A stretch of DNA of 64,000 bases from Flavobacterium coralii (GTDB lineage: Bacteria; Bacteroidota; Bacteroidia; Flavobacteriales; Flavobacteriaceae). The notes beneath the pieces were generated by a model. That model worked only from the letters and a program-made list of their open reading frames with translations. It ran no database searches and was not told where the DNA came from. The stretch is from assembly GCF_019891545.1 (NCBI RefSeq), contig NZ_JAHDIU010000001.1:496001-560000 (forward strand). Reading direction: 5' to 3'. Shown piece after piece: positions 8,066-16,488 of this stretch. Each line of letters opens with the position of its first letter. Position 1 is the stretch's first letter. Position numbers and translations under genes: made by a program.

Positions 8066-8073
8066 TATATTTG
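8066..8073 (+). promoter_or_regulatory. Candidate -7 element of the toxin-antitoxin pair
   Basis: TATATTTG begins 4 bases after the lpdA terminator stem and lies 16 bases before the antitoxin ATG at 8090. It supports that start over an upstream non-ATG codon at 8054. Confidence 0.5.
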
Positions 8074-8089
8074 TTTAAACGCTTTTTAT

Positions 8090-8302
8090 ATGACCACATT
8101 AGAAATAAAAAAAGAACTTCACGATTTAATTGATAAAGGCGATGCAAGCACTATAAAAGGTTTTTATGAAATGCTAAAATCATATATTGTTTCTGCTAAA
8201 AATGATAAGATGATTGCTGATGCAGAAAAAGATATAAAGTCCGGTGACGTTTTAACACACGAGCAGGTGAAAAATATTGTTGCTGCCTGGAGAAATGAGT
8301 AA
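8090..8302 (+). CDS. Antitoxin of a RelE/ParE-type toxin-antitoxin pair
   Basis: 70 residues from MTTLEIKKELHDLID. It is helical and charged, with a central helix (GFYEMLKSYIVSAKND) and the DVLTHEQVKNIVAAW tail commonly seen in Bacteroidota RelB-like antitoxins. Its last 8 bases overlap the toxin start (ATGAGTAA), so the two are coupled. The antitoxin is expected to bind the toxin with its C-terminal part and to repress the shared promoter; no obvious operator palindrome was seen. Confidence 0.75.
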   Translation: MTTLEIKKELHDLIDKGDASTIKGFYEMLKSYIVSAKNDKMIADAEKDIKSGDVLTHEQVKNIVAAWRNE

Positions 8303-8609
8303 GCCGATAGTATGGTCGCGCAGGTCATTAAATGATCTTAGAAAGGTATATGATTTTCATGTTGCATCATCAGGCCTTAAAGTTGCCGATAAAATTGTAG
8401 CAAATATTTTAGATAAGGCAGATTTACTTGAAAGTAATAAATTCGATTATTCACATATAGGCTCGGTTGATGAATCATTTTCACATCTTAAATATTCATA
8501 TAGAAAATTAATTGAGGGTCACTATAAGATAACTTATCGTATTGGCAGGGGCAAAATTTATATTGTTAGGATTTTTGATACCCGTCAAAACCCGAATAAG
8601 AATAAATAA
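8295..8609 (+). CDS. RelE/ParE superfamily toxin
   Basis: 104 residues from MSKPIVWSRRSLNDL. It shows the ParE/RelE fold: an N-terminal strand (IVWSRRS), two helices with the VADKIVANILDKADLL stretch, then strands ending HYKITYRIGRGKIYIVRIFDTRQNP. The RIFDTRQNP ending is typical of ParE-like proteins. Family members either cleave ribosome-bound mRNA or inhibit gyrase; sequence alone does not separate these. pabB begins 5 bases after its stop. Confidence 0.85.
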   Translation: MSKPIVWSRRSLNDLRKVYDFHVASSGLKVADKIVANILDKADLLESNKFDYSHIGSVDESFSHLKYSYRKLIEGHYKITYRIGRGKIYIVRIFDTRQNPNKNK

Positions 8610-8614
8610 AATCC

Positions 8615-9964
8615 TTGAGAACTAACACTACATATATACTTAAAGATTTTAAGTTGTTTAAAAACCAACTGTTGCAATGGTCACAACAATTCCGGGAAGT
8701 AGTGTTCCTAGACGGGAATGATTACCACAGGAAATATACTTCTTTTGATGCTGTACTTGCCGTTGATGCTTTTACATCAATTGAAACCGATTATGTAAAT
8801 GCCTTTGCAAAACTTGATGAATACCAGCAGGTAACAAAAGACTGGCTTTTCGGTTACCTGTCTTATGACCTTAAAAACGATACTGAAAAACTAAGTTCTG
8901 ATAATCATGACGGGCTTCATTTTCCTGACCTGTTTTTCTTCCAGCCAAAAAAAGTATTCTTGATAAAGGGAGATACTATAGAATTACAATTTCTCAATAT
9001 TTGTGAGGAAGAAAGCCCCCTAACCCCCGAAGGGGGATTAAAACCCCAAGGTGAGTGCGACGACAATTTGCTTTGGAAAATATTTGCCGGTAACGAATTT
9101 GAAACCCTTACCCCTCAACCCACAACCCGCAACCCGCAACTGATACAACAACGTATTTCCCACGAAAGCTATTTAGATAAAGCAAACCAAATGTTGGCAT
9201 ACATTCAGCGGGGCGATATTTATGAGGCGAATTTTTGCATGGAATTTTATGCCGAAGATGCGGTAATTGATCCGCTACAAACTTATCAAAAACTAAACGC
9301 CATTTCCAATCCGCCTTTTGCGGCTTATTTTAAAAATAATAAACAATACCTTTTGTGTGCCTCGCCCGAGCGCTATTTACGCAAGGAAGGGAATAAAATT
9401 ATTTCACAGCCGATAAAAGGAACCGCCCGCCGTAGCAGCAATGCGGTTGAGGATGAATCAATAAAGCAGGAACTGCTTACTAACGAAAAAGAGCGCAGCG
9501 AAAACATCATGATAGTTGATTTAGTCCGTAATGACCTTTCGCGTACCGCTGCTAAAGGTTCTGTGGTTGTAGAAGAGCTTTGCGGTGCCTATACATTTAA
9601 GCAGGTGCATCATCTTATATCCACAGTATCATCACAGCTTAAAGAGGGTTTTACGGCAACTGACGCGCTTAAAACTACATTTCCGATGGGCAGCATGACT
9701 GGTGCGCCTAAAATTTCTGCTATGGAGATTATTGAGAAGCTCGAAGAGACCAAGAGAGGTCTCTACAGTGGTGCTTTGGGCTATTTTACTCCTGAAGGGG
9801 ATTTTGATTTTAATGTGGTAATCCGCAGTATTTTGTATAATGCAGCAGAAAGGTATGTTTCGTTTTCTGTCGGGAGCGCTATAACAGCAAAGGCAGACCC
9901 TGAAAAAGAATATGAAGAGTGCCTGCTAAAAGCAAAAGCCATGCGGAGTGTGCTGGAGCAGTAG
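8615..9964 (+). CDS. pabB: Aminodeoxychorismate synthase component I / anthranilate synthase-like chorismate-binding enzyme
   Basis: 449 residues starting at TTG (reads MRTNTTYILKDF); no ATG or GTG is available upstream. The C-terminal chorismate-binding domain is clear from about residue 185: AYIQRGDIYEANFC, SPERYLRKEGNKIISQPIKG, IMIVDLVRNDLSR and TTFPMGSMTGAPKI. The product 4-amino-4-deoxychorismate leads to folate. Between the N-terminal part and this domain the protein carries a low-complexity stretch (about residues 133-185) encoded by repeat-like DNA. No glutamine amidotransferase partner is adjacent. TrpE is the main alternative, but the short N-terminus and gene context favour PabB. 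Confidence 0.87.
   Translation: MRTNTTYILKDFKLFKNQLLQWSQQFREVVFLDGNDYHRKYTSFDAVLAVDAFTSIETDYVNAFAKLDEYQQVTKDWLFGYLSYDLKNDTEKLSSDNHDGLHFPDLFFFQPKKVFLIKGDTIELQFLNICEEESPLTPEGGLKPQGECDDNLLWKIFAGNEFETLTPQPTTRNPQLIQQRISHESYLDKANQMLAYIQRGDIYEANFCMEFYAEDAVIDPLQTYQKLNAISNPPFAAYFKNNKQYLLCASPERYLRKEGNKIISQPIKGTARRSSNAVEDESIKQELLTNEKERSENIMIVDLVRNDLSRTAAKGSVVVEELCGAYTFKQVHHLISTVSSQLKEGFTATDALKTTFPMGSMTGAPKISAMEIIEKLEETKRGLYSGALGYFTPEGDFDFNVVIRSILYNAAERYVSFSVGSAITAKADPEKEYEECLLKAKAMRSVLEQ
9015..9047 (+). repeat. GC-rich palindromic repeat-like element inside pabB
   Basis: The stretch contains CCCCC GAA GGGGG with flanking C/G runs. It stands out from the AT-rich gene and resembles small dispersed palindromes seen in Flavobacteria. 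It stays in frame, encoding SPLTPEGGLKPQG. Confidence 0.55.
9109..9139 (+). repeat. Short CAACCCGC-type tandem repeat inside pabB
   Basis: ACCCTCAACCC-like units with two exact AACCCGC copies encode TPQPTTRNPQ. It lies about 60 bases after the palindrome and just before the chorismate-binding domain, as a linker. Confidence 0.5.
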
Positions 9965-9995
9965 GCAGATAGGTAACAATTCCTTATTTTTGTGA

Positions 9996-11312
9996 ATGCT
10001 TAATCAACTTCGCCATCACTTACAGCAAAACCTGCCTTTTTTACGTAACAGTAAGCTACTGCTTGCTGTTAGCAGCGGTATAGACAGTATAGTTATGGCA
10101 GTGCTCTTTAAAACGCTTGGCTATGAAATAGCGTTGGCGCATTGCAACTTCAAATTAAGGGGTAGCGAGAGCGATGGTGATGAAAACTTTGTCAATAGTT
10201 TTGCAGAAATAAATAATATTTCTGTACACACAACCCGCTTTAATACAGTTTCTTTTGCTTCAGATAATAAAGTATCTGTTCAAATGGCAGCAAGGCAGCT
10301 TCGTTACAGCTGGTTTAATGAATTGGTAGAGAAGCACAACTATGATTACCTGCTCACAGCCCACCATCTTGATGACCAAATAGAAACATTCCTGATCAAT
10401 TTTACGAGGGGTACCGGCCTTGAAGGCTTAACGGGTATCCCGCAGCAAAACGGCAGAGTTGTCCGCCCGTTGTTGCCTTTCAGCCGTACTGAAATAGAGC
10501 AGTATGCACAGCAGGAAGGTTTACAGTGGCGTGAAGACAGCAGTAATGCATCAGATAAATACCTGCGCAACAAGTTGCGCCATGATGTGGTACCGGTACT
10601 TAAAACATTAAATAAAGATTTTGGTATGTCGTTTGCATCTACTACAGAGCATTTGCATCAGGCTTTGTCTTTGGTTCAGGATGCGGCTGTCATAGTGTAT
10701 AAAGAAGTGGTTACAGAGAAGGAAAATCAAAAGCATATCAATTTACTACAATTGCTCAGGCTGCCAAACTACAAAGCATACCTTTACCAGTGGCTGCATC
10801 CGTTTGGCTTTACAGCTTGGCACGATATTTATAGCCTTGTTGAGGCGCAGCCCGGAAAGTTTATACTTAGTGAAGGTTTCAGGTTGCTTAAAGACCGCGA
10901 TGTGATGATACTGGAACCAACTTTATCTGAAACGGATGCTATTTATACCATTGAAGAAGGTCAGGAAATAGTAAGTGAACCTGTAAATTTACGCCTTCAG
11001 GAAATTGGAGAATTACCTAAGGATATGCTTAAAAACGGGATATATGTTAACAAACAATTAATAAAATTCCCGTTATTTGTAAGAAAGTGGCAGGAAGGTG
11101 ATTATTTTTACCCTTTTGGTATGAATGGCAGAAAAAAGAAAGTATCGAAATTTTTTAAGGACGAAAAGATGTCGCTGTCTGATAAAGAAAACACCTGGTT
11201 GTTATGCTCCGCCAATGATGTTGTGTGGATTATAGGGCAGCGGGCGGATGAACGTTTTAAAGTAACTGAACAAACAACGCAAATTTTAAATATACAGCTA
11301 TTATCAAAATGA
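9996..11312 (+). CDS. tilS: tRNA(Ile)-lysidine synthase
   Basis: 438 residues. The N-terminal ATP-pyrophosphatase domain has the PP-loop at residues 26-31, LAHCNFKLRGSESDGDE, and TAHHLDDQIETFLINFTRGTGLEGL, all hallmarks of TilS. A C-terminal TilS domain follows (FPLFVRKWQEGDYFYPFGM). The enzyme attaches lysine to C34 of tRNA-Ile(CAU) so that it reads AUA. The PP-loop reads SSGIDS instead of the usual SGGxDS. The 3' end overlaps dsbD by ATGA. Confidence 0.95.
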   Translation: MLNQLRHHLQQNLPFLRNSKLLLAVSSGIDSIVMAVLFKTLGYEIALAHCNFKLRGSESDGDENFVNSFAEINNISVHTTRFNTVSFASDNKVSVQMAARQLRYSWFNELVEKHNYDYLLTAHHLDDQIETFLINFTRGTGLEGLTGIPQQNGRVVRPLLPFSRTEIEQYAQQEGLQWREDSSNASDKYLRNKLRHDVVPVLKTLNKDFGMSFASTTEHLHQALSLVQDAAVIVYKEVVTEKENQKHINLLQLLRLPNYKAYLYQWLHPFGFTAWHDIYSLVEAQPGKFILSEGFRLLKDRDVMILEPTLSETDAIYTIEEGQEIVSEPVNLRLQEIGELPKDMLKNGIYVNKQLIKFPLFVRKWQEGDYFYPFGMNGRKKKVSKFFKDEKMSLSDKENTWLLCSANDVVWIIGQRADERFKVTEQTTQILNIQLLSK

Positions 11313-13288
11313 AAAAAACAGCATTTTTATTTTTTTCAATCTTTGCTTTTATTTCAATGCATTCGCAGGTGCTTGATCCTGTTAAATGGAAATCGAAGAT
11401 CGAAAAGAAATCGGATACCGAATATGTCCTGATTTTTGATGGTGTAATTGAAGACGAGTGGCACATGTATTCGCAATTTACACCGGAGGGCGGGCCACTG
11501 CCAACAGAAATACTTTTTAATAACGCTGAAGGTAATTTTGAGGCACCGGAAAAAGCCGAAGAGAGTGAAACCCACACCCAGTTTAATGATGTTTTTGGCG
11601 TAGATGAAACGTATTTTGACAAAACAGTTCAGCTAAAGCAGACCATTAAAGTTACCAATCCTAAGAATAATCTCGTTCAGGCAGAGCTTTTTTACCAGGT
11701 TTGTAAGGAGCAGTGCATCATGCAGAACAAATATTTTGAATTTGATTTAAAAGCATTAACCTCTAAAGAAGTAGTTGAGTTTGGAGCAGCTGCTGTTGCC
11801 CCGACAGGAGATCAGGATGAGGGAAACGATAAGCCTGCTGCTGAAACTCCGCAGCCAGAAAAAGAGGATGATTTAAGCTTATTGGGCTTTTTCTTGTTGT
11901 GCTTTGCAGGGGGATTTACAGCTTTACTAACCCCTTGTGTATTTCCTATGATACCTATGACGGTAAGTTACTTTACGAAACAAAGTAAAACAAAAGCTGC
12001 GGGTATAAAAAACGCATTTATTTACGGAATCTCTATAATCATCATCTATGTAGTTCTGGGTCTTGCGGTAAGTGCAATATTTGGTGCTGATGCGCTTAAT
12101 GAACTCTCTACAAGCGTTTCGTTCAACCTGATATTTTTTATCTTGCTACTCGTATTTGCCTTTTCATTTTTGGGGGCATTTGAAATTATGCTGCCTAATT
12201 CTTGGGCAAACAAAATAGACCGGCAAGCTGATAGAGGAGGTTTTATAGGTATATTTTTTATGGCATTGGCTCTTGCCGTTGTATCCTTCTCATGTACAGG
12301 TGTAATAGTTGGAAACGTTTTGGTAAAAGCATCCATTGAGGGCGGCCTTGCACCGGTTATAGGTATGTTAGGGTTTTCCTCTGCTTTGGCATTACCGTTC
12401 ATGCTGTTTGCCATGTTCCCTGGCTGGCTTAACTCGTTGCCTAAATCAGGAGGCTGGCTTAATACTGTAAAAGTATTTTTAGGCTTTTTAGAGCTTGCTT
12501 TTGCATTTAAGTTCCTTTCTAATGCCGACTTGGTTTTGCAGGCTCATATTCTGGAGCGTGAAACCTTTCTTGCTATCTGGATAGCTGTATTTGGTACACT
12601 TGCATTATACCTGTTTGGTAAAATTACCTTACCGCATGATAGCCCTATCACCTCTATTTCAGTTGGCAGGCTTAGTTTGGGAATATTCGTATTGTCATTT
12701 ACAATATATTTAATTCCTGGCCTTTGGGGCGCCCCTTTAAAATTAATAAGCGGATTCCCGCCACCATCCACCTACAGCGAATCACCATTTGGTTTCGGGG
12801 GGTCGGCGAACACCATCGGCGATAAAGAACTTCCGGAAGGCGCAAAGTATGCTGAAAATGGCATAATTTCTTTTGAAGATTATGACAGAGGTTTAGAATA
12901 TGCGAAAGAGGTAGATAAACCGGTTTTATTAGATTTTACAGGATATGCCTGCGTAAATTGCCGTAAGATGGAGCAGCATGTTTGGAGTGATCCGAAAATA
13001 CTTTCGATATTAAAAAATGATGTAGTGCTGGTTTCACTATATGTAGACGGTACTGAAAAACTTCCGGAAAATCAACAATATGTTTCTGAAACTACCGGCA
13101 AAAAGATTAAAACATACGCTCATAAATGGAGCGATCTGCAAATAAGCAGGTATAATGTAAATGCGCAGCCGTATTATGTGCTGATGCACCCTGAAACCGA
13201 AGAAAATTTAAATGCCCCTGTTGGTTATACCCCCGACATTTCAGAATATGAGGAGTGGCTTACCTCCGGTATCAGCAACTTTAAATAA
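11309..13288 (+). CDS. dsbD: Thiol:disulfide interchange protein DsbD
   Basis: 659 residues with the full three-part plan. There is a signal peptide (MKKTAFLFFSIFAF), then a periplasmic alpha domain with the Cys pair in QVCKEQCIM. The eight-helix membrane domain (about residues 185-475) carries the redox cysteines in LLTPCVFPMIP and SFSCTGVI. The C-terminal thioredoxin-like domain has Cys548 and Cys551 (ACVNC). It moves electrons from cytoplasmic thioredoxin to periplasmic thiols. Its start codon overlaps the tilS stop, so it is translated from the same mRNA; a strong terminator follows. Confidence 0.95.
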   Translation: MKKTAFLFFSIFAFISMHSQVLDPVKWKSKIEKKSDTEYVLIFDGVIEDEWHMYSQFTPEGGPLPTEILFNNAEGNFEAPEKAEESETHTQFNDVFGVDETYFDKTVQLKQTIKVTNPKNNLVQAELFYQVCKEQCIMQNKYFEFDLKALTSKEVVEFGAAAVAPTGDQDEGNDKPAAETPQPEKEDDLSLLGFFLLCFAGGFTALLTPCVFPMIPMTVSYFTKQSKTKAAGIKNAFIYGISIIIIYVVLGLAVSAIFGADALNELSTSVSFNLIFFILLLVFAFSFLGAFEIMLPNSWANKIDRQADRGGFIGIFFMALALAVVSFSCTGVIVGNVLVKASIEGGLAPVIGMLGFSSALALPFMLFAMFPGWLNSLPKSGGWLNTVKVFLGFLELAFAFKFLSNADLVLQAHILERETFLAIWIAVFGTLALYLFGKITLPHDSPITSISVGRLSLGIFVLSFTIYLIPGLWGAPLKLISGFPPPSTYSESPFGFGGSANTIGDKELPEGAKYAENGIISFEDYDRGLEYAKEVDKPVLLDFTGYACVNCRKMEQHVWSDPKILSILKNDVVLVSLYVDGTEKLPENQQYVSETTGKKIKTYAHKWSDLQISRYNVNAQPYYVLMHPETEENLNAPVGYTPDISEYEEWLTSGISNFK

Positions 13289-13291
13289 TAT

Positions 13292-13318
13292 TAAAAGCTC
13301 CCATAACGGGAGCTTTTA
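13292..13318. terminator. Bidirectional terminator between dsbD and the flavoprotein gene
   Basis: Arms TAAAAGCTCCC and GGGAGCTTTTA form a perfect 11-bp stem with a 5-base loop. It serves convergent genes from both sides. Confidence 0.88.
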
Positions 13319-13320
13319 GT

Positions 13321-14688
13321 TTATATCTGCTTTATTAAATGCCTTGCGGCTGTCTGCACCGGATCCCATACAGGAGAGAAGGGCGGGGCGTAGCTGAGGT
13401 CTAAATCGATAATGTTCTGCAAAGTAAGGTTATACGTTAAGGCTGTTGCAATTACATCTATGCGTTTAGCAGCGCCTTCTTCGCCTATTATTTGTCCTCC
13501 TAATAAGCGTCCGCTGTTCTTTTCAGCTAATAGTTTAACCGTTATGTCTTTAGCGCCGGGATAGTAATGTGCTCTTGTTTTACTGTTTATAGAAGCAGCA
13601 ACATATTCTATCTCCAGTTTTTCGAGGTCTCTTTCCCTAAGCCCTGTGCGTGCTACTTCATATTTGCACAGCTTGCATACGGCTGTACCTACTGCTCCCG
13701 GAAAAGTAATGTTTTCTCCTGCTAAATTGCTCCCGACAACAAGCCCCGTTTTATTGGCTATTGTACCCAAAGCAATATGCGTATGCTTTTTACTGACAAG
13801 GTCAAGCGTTTCTGTGCAGTCGCCGGCAGCATAAACATCTTCAATGTTTGTCTGCATCCTTCCATTTACCTTTATAGCATCTTTTACTCCAAGTGCTATA
13901 CCCGACCCTTTAAGGAAACCGGTATTGGGAGAAGAACCCATGCCTAAAATAACCATATCGGCTTCAATTTCCCTGTTATCCGATATAACTCCTGTAACCT
14001 TGCCATCTTCAGTTTTGAATCTTTTGAGTCCCTCATTGCAGTATAAGGTAATATCGAGGCTGCGAATGGCTTCCGATATTTTATTACCCATATCAGGATC
14101 GAGCGTATTCATAACATGGCTGCCCCTGTTAATGATGGTAACCTTCAGACCGCGTATTAAAAGCGCCTCTGCCATTTCGAGTCCTATATAGCCCCCTCCG
14201 ACAATAACAGCAGTCTTAGGTTTTTTATATTCTATAAAGTTTTCAACTTTAATACCACTTTTAAGTGTAGATACCCCAAAAATACCTTCGGCTCCATAAC
14301 CTTCCACATCAGGGCAATAAGCCTTAGCCCCGGTTGCTATCAAAAGTTGGCCATAATCTTCCCAAAATTCGGTCTGATTACCGATGTCCAGTACTTTAAC
14401 CCTTTTATTTTCAGTATCTACAGCAGTAACTTCATGAAGTGTTTTAACATCAATATTATATTTATTGCGAAACTCTTCCGGGCTGCGCACAATAAGGTCT
14501 TCAACTTCAGGAACGGTTTCAGATATAAAGTAGGGTATGCCACAGGCAGAGTAGGAGGTGTACCTCGACTTTTCGAAAACGAGTATTTCCCTTTCGGGCT
14601 GCTCGCGCCTGACCTTAGAGGCTGCCGACATACCTGCGGCATCTCCGCCGATTACTACAAGTTTAGGAAGTGTTATTTTGTTATTCAT
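13321..14688 (-). CDS. FAD-dependent oxidoreductase, CoA-disulfide reductase / NADH oxidase-like
   Basis: 455 residues from MNNKITLPKLVVIGG. It has the FAD-binding VIGGDAAGMSAAS, the single redox Cys49 in YSACGIPYF as in CoA-disulfide reductase and Nox enzymes, the NAD-binding VGGGYIGLEMAEAL, and DVYAAGDCTET. The C-terminal dimerisation domain ends SYAPPFSPVWDPV. It probably reduces CoA-disulfide, polysulfide or oxygen with NAD(P)H. An extra CKLC pair occurs at AVCKLCKYE. The chosen start overlaps the antiporter stop by 8 bases, so the two form an operon; the longer frame from 14730 would overlap by 50. Confidence 0.88.
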   Translation of the reverse strand: MNNKITLPKLVVIGGDAAGMSAASKVRREQPEREILVFEKSRYTSYSACGIPYFISETVPEVEDLIVRSPEEFRNKYNIDVKTLHEVTAVDTENKRVKVLDIGNQTEFWEDYGQLLIATGAKAYCPDVEGYGAEGIFGVSTLKSGIKVENFIEYKKPKTAVIVGGGYIGLEMAEALLIRGLKVTIINRGSHVMNTLDPDMGNKISEAIRSLDITLYCNEGLKRFKTEDGKVTGVISDNREIEADMVILGMGSSPNTGFLKGSGIALGVKDAIKVNGRMQTNIEDVYAAGDCTETLDLVSKKHTHIALGTIANKTGLVVGSNLAGENITFPGAVGTAVCKLCKYEVARTGLRERDLEKLEIEYVAASINSKTRAHYYPGAKDITVKLLAEKNSGRLLGGQIIGEEGAAKRIDVIATALTYNLTLQNIIDLDLSYAPPFSPVWDPVQTAARHLIKQI

Positions 14689-15919
14689 ATTTTTCAATTC
14701 TTTTTTGAACCATGTGTGCGGTAAGCCCATGGATGAGTACCGAGAAAAATATTGTGGCTATGGTTATATCAAACAATTTCTCGGAATCTTCAAATGTTGC
14801 CGATGTTAAAGCATAAGCCAAGTAATATACAGAACCTATACCCCTGATACCGTAAAACGAAAGCACAAACTTCTGGAAACGGTTCAGCCGCATCCCGGCA
14901 AGAGAAGCATAGCCCGCAACAGGCCGCACTATAAGTATCATTACAAGTGCCACAATAAGGATGCTCGGGTTAAGTAGTATATAATAATGCGATGCAATAA
15001 AAATACCTGTAGCTAAAAATATTAACGCTACTACCATACTTTCCAGCTCTTCATTAAAATCATGAAGGCTGTCCATGTGCTCATCAAATTTCTCATACCG
15101 GCTAAACATGCAGGCAGCAACAAATACTGCTATAAATCCGTAACCTCCTGCAATTTCCGTAAGGGCATAAGGTAATAAAGTTAATGATAATGATAATATC
15201 CCGCGGCTTATCTTGCTAAGCATATCGTGGTGGGCAATATTAAATACAATTTTAAATAGTCCCCATCCCGATATTAATCCAATAATAAGTGCAATTCCTA
15301 TTTTAAACAATACATGGTGCAGTAGCCAGTCGCCAATCCAGTTTTCATATTGTGTGCCATATTGTGCAGCCATTATGGCAAAATAAGTGAAGGGGAATGC
15401 AAGCCCGTCGTTAAGTCCCGCTTCAGAGGTAAGCCCCAGGCGTATTTTGCTGGTGTCTGCTTCGCTTGGCTGTGATGTTTGCAGTTCTCCTGCCAAAACG
15501 GGGTCTGTCGGGGCTATTAAGGCACCAAAAAGCAATGCGGTTGCCGGTGCAAGCCCTGCTATCCACCAGCCCAAGTATGCCGCTGCCACTATGGTTATGG
15601 GCATTGTAATTGCCAGCAGGCGGAAGGAGCTTTTCCATGTTTGCCATTTAAAAGGTTCCTTAATTTTAAGTCCGGCATTGGTTAGCGCTACAATTACCAC
15701 AAACTCTGTTATGCGCTTAATGATTTCCATGTACTGCATCGGCTGAAAAAAATAGTGCAGTAATATAAAATATACCGCTATGCCAACAAGCATATATACT
15801 ATTGGCGCAGAAATTATTTTTTTTTGCATGATAACCGGCACAATGGCAGCCAGTAGTGCAATAACACCGGCAGCCAGCATGAACAGGTCATATTCTTCCA
15901 GTTTAAAATATTCGGGCAT
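14681..15919 (-). CDS. CPA1-type cation/proton antiporter
   Basis: 412 residues with about 12 membrane helices. Transport motifs are GALIAPTDPVLAGELQT in one broken helix and SEAGLNDGLAFPF in the next, the ND pair that marks electroneutral CPA1 (NhaP-like) exchangers. It should exchange Na+ or K+ for H+ across the inner membrane. A second, unlike antiporter is encoded at 38821. It is the first gene of a pair with the CoA-disulfide-reductase-like flavoprotein, an arrangement that could tie ion homeostasis to redox state (inference). Confidence 0.92.
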   Translation of the reverse strand: MPEYFKLEEYDLFMLAAGVIALLAAIVPVIMQKKIISAPIVYMLVGIAVYFILLHYFFQPMQYMEIIKRITEFVVIVALTNAGLKIKEPFKWQTWKSSFRLLAITMPITIVAAAYLGWWIAGLAPATALLFGALIAPTDPVLAGELQTSQPSEADTSKIRLGLTSEAGLNDGLAFPFTYFAIMAAQYGTQYENWIGDWLLHHVLFKIGIALIIGLISGWGLFKIVFNIAHHDMLSKISRGILSLSLTLLPYALTEIAGGYGFIAVFVAACMFSRYEKFDEHMDSLHDFNEELESMVVALIFLATGIFIASHYYILLNPSILIVALVMILIVRPVAGYASLAGMRLNRFQKFVLSFYGIRGIGSVYYLAYALTSATFEDSEKLFDITIATIFFSVLIHGLTAHMVQKRIEKYE

Positions 15920-15979
15920 TTGTATAATGTAAAATAGCCAAAACAGGCGTTTTGGCTAAGTGTTTTTGGTGTTAGTAAA

Positions 15980-16357
15980 TTAGCCTAAAACATATTGGCT
16001 AAGAATCTGGTATACTTCGTTAATGTTATTGTCTTTTCCGAACTGCTTTTTAAGGGGTGCATCTTCGCCTCGTATCCATATTTTAAGCTCTGCATCCAAA
16101 TCCATAAGACCTGCGCTTTCTTTAGAAAATTTGGTAATGCTACCGTAAGGTATCGTCATATAATCGGCTTTAGAGCCTGTAATGCCCTGTTTGTCTATAA
16201 GGATAAGCCTCTTGTTGGTAAATACAAACATATCCCTGATGATACGATAGGCTTTTTGTATCGATTCACCCGGTACTAAAACAGATTCAAATTCTTTCTG
16301 TATTTTTTCTACAGAAACCTCTGAAGCCTGGCCTAATATTGCATTAAAAATTCCCAT
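15980..16357 (-). CDS. Bacterial PH-domain protein
   Basis: 125 residues and no signal. The core AYRIIRDMFVFTNKRLILIDKQGITGSK, followed by strands MTIPYGSITKFS and AELKIWIRG and a C-terminal helix, is the bacterial pleckstrin-homology fold (DUF1696-like). The biological role of these proteins is not well known. It lies upstream of the antiporter with a 60-base gap and may be in the same transcript. Confidence 0.85.
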   Translation of the reverse strand: MGIFNAILGQASEVSVEKIQKEFESVLVPGESIQKAYRIIRDMFVFTNKRLILIDKQGITGSKADYMTIPYGSITKFSKESAGLMDLDAELKIWIRGEDAPLKKQFGKDNNINEVYQILSQYVLG

Positions 16358-16488
16358 AATTATAATTTGTGTTATCTGTACTAAAGTTAAAACTTAATTT
16401 GCTACGAATAATAGGTGGAGCAAATTTTTACAAGTATTTTAAGATTTGAGAAATATTTACTTTATTTTCGGCTGTTAAAAATTACTAT

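Noticed and set aside
13646-14191. Plus-strand open frames inside the CoA-disulfide-reductase-like gene
   Set aside because: They are complementary to conserved FAD/NAD motifs and have no features of their own.
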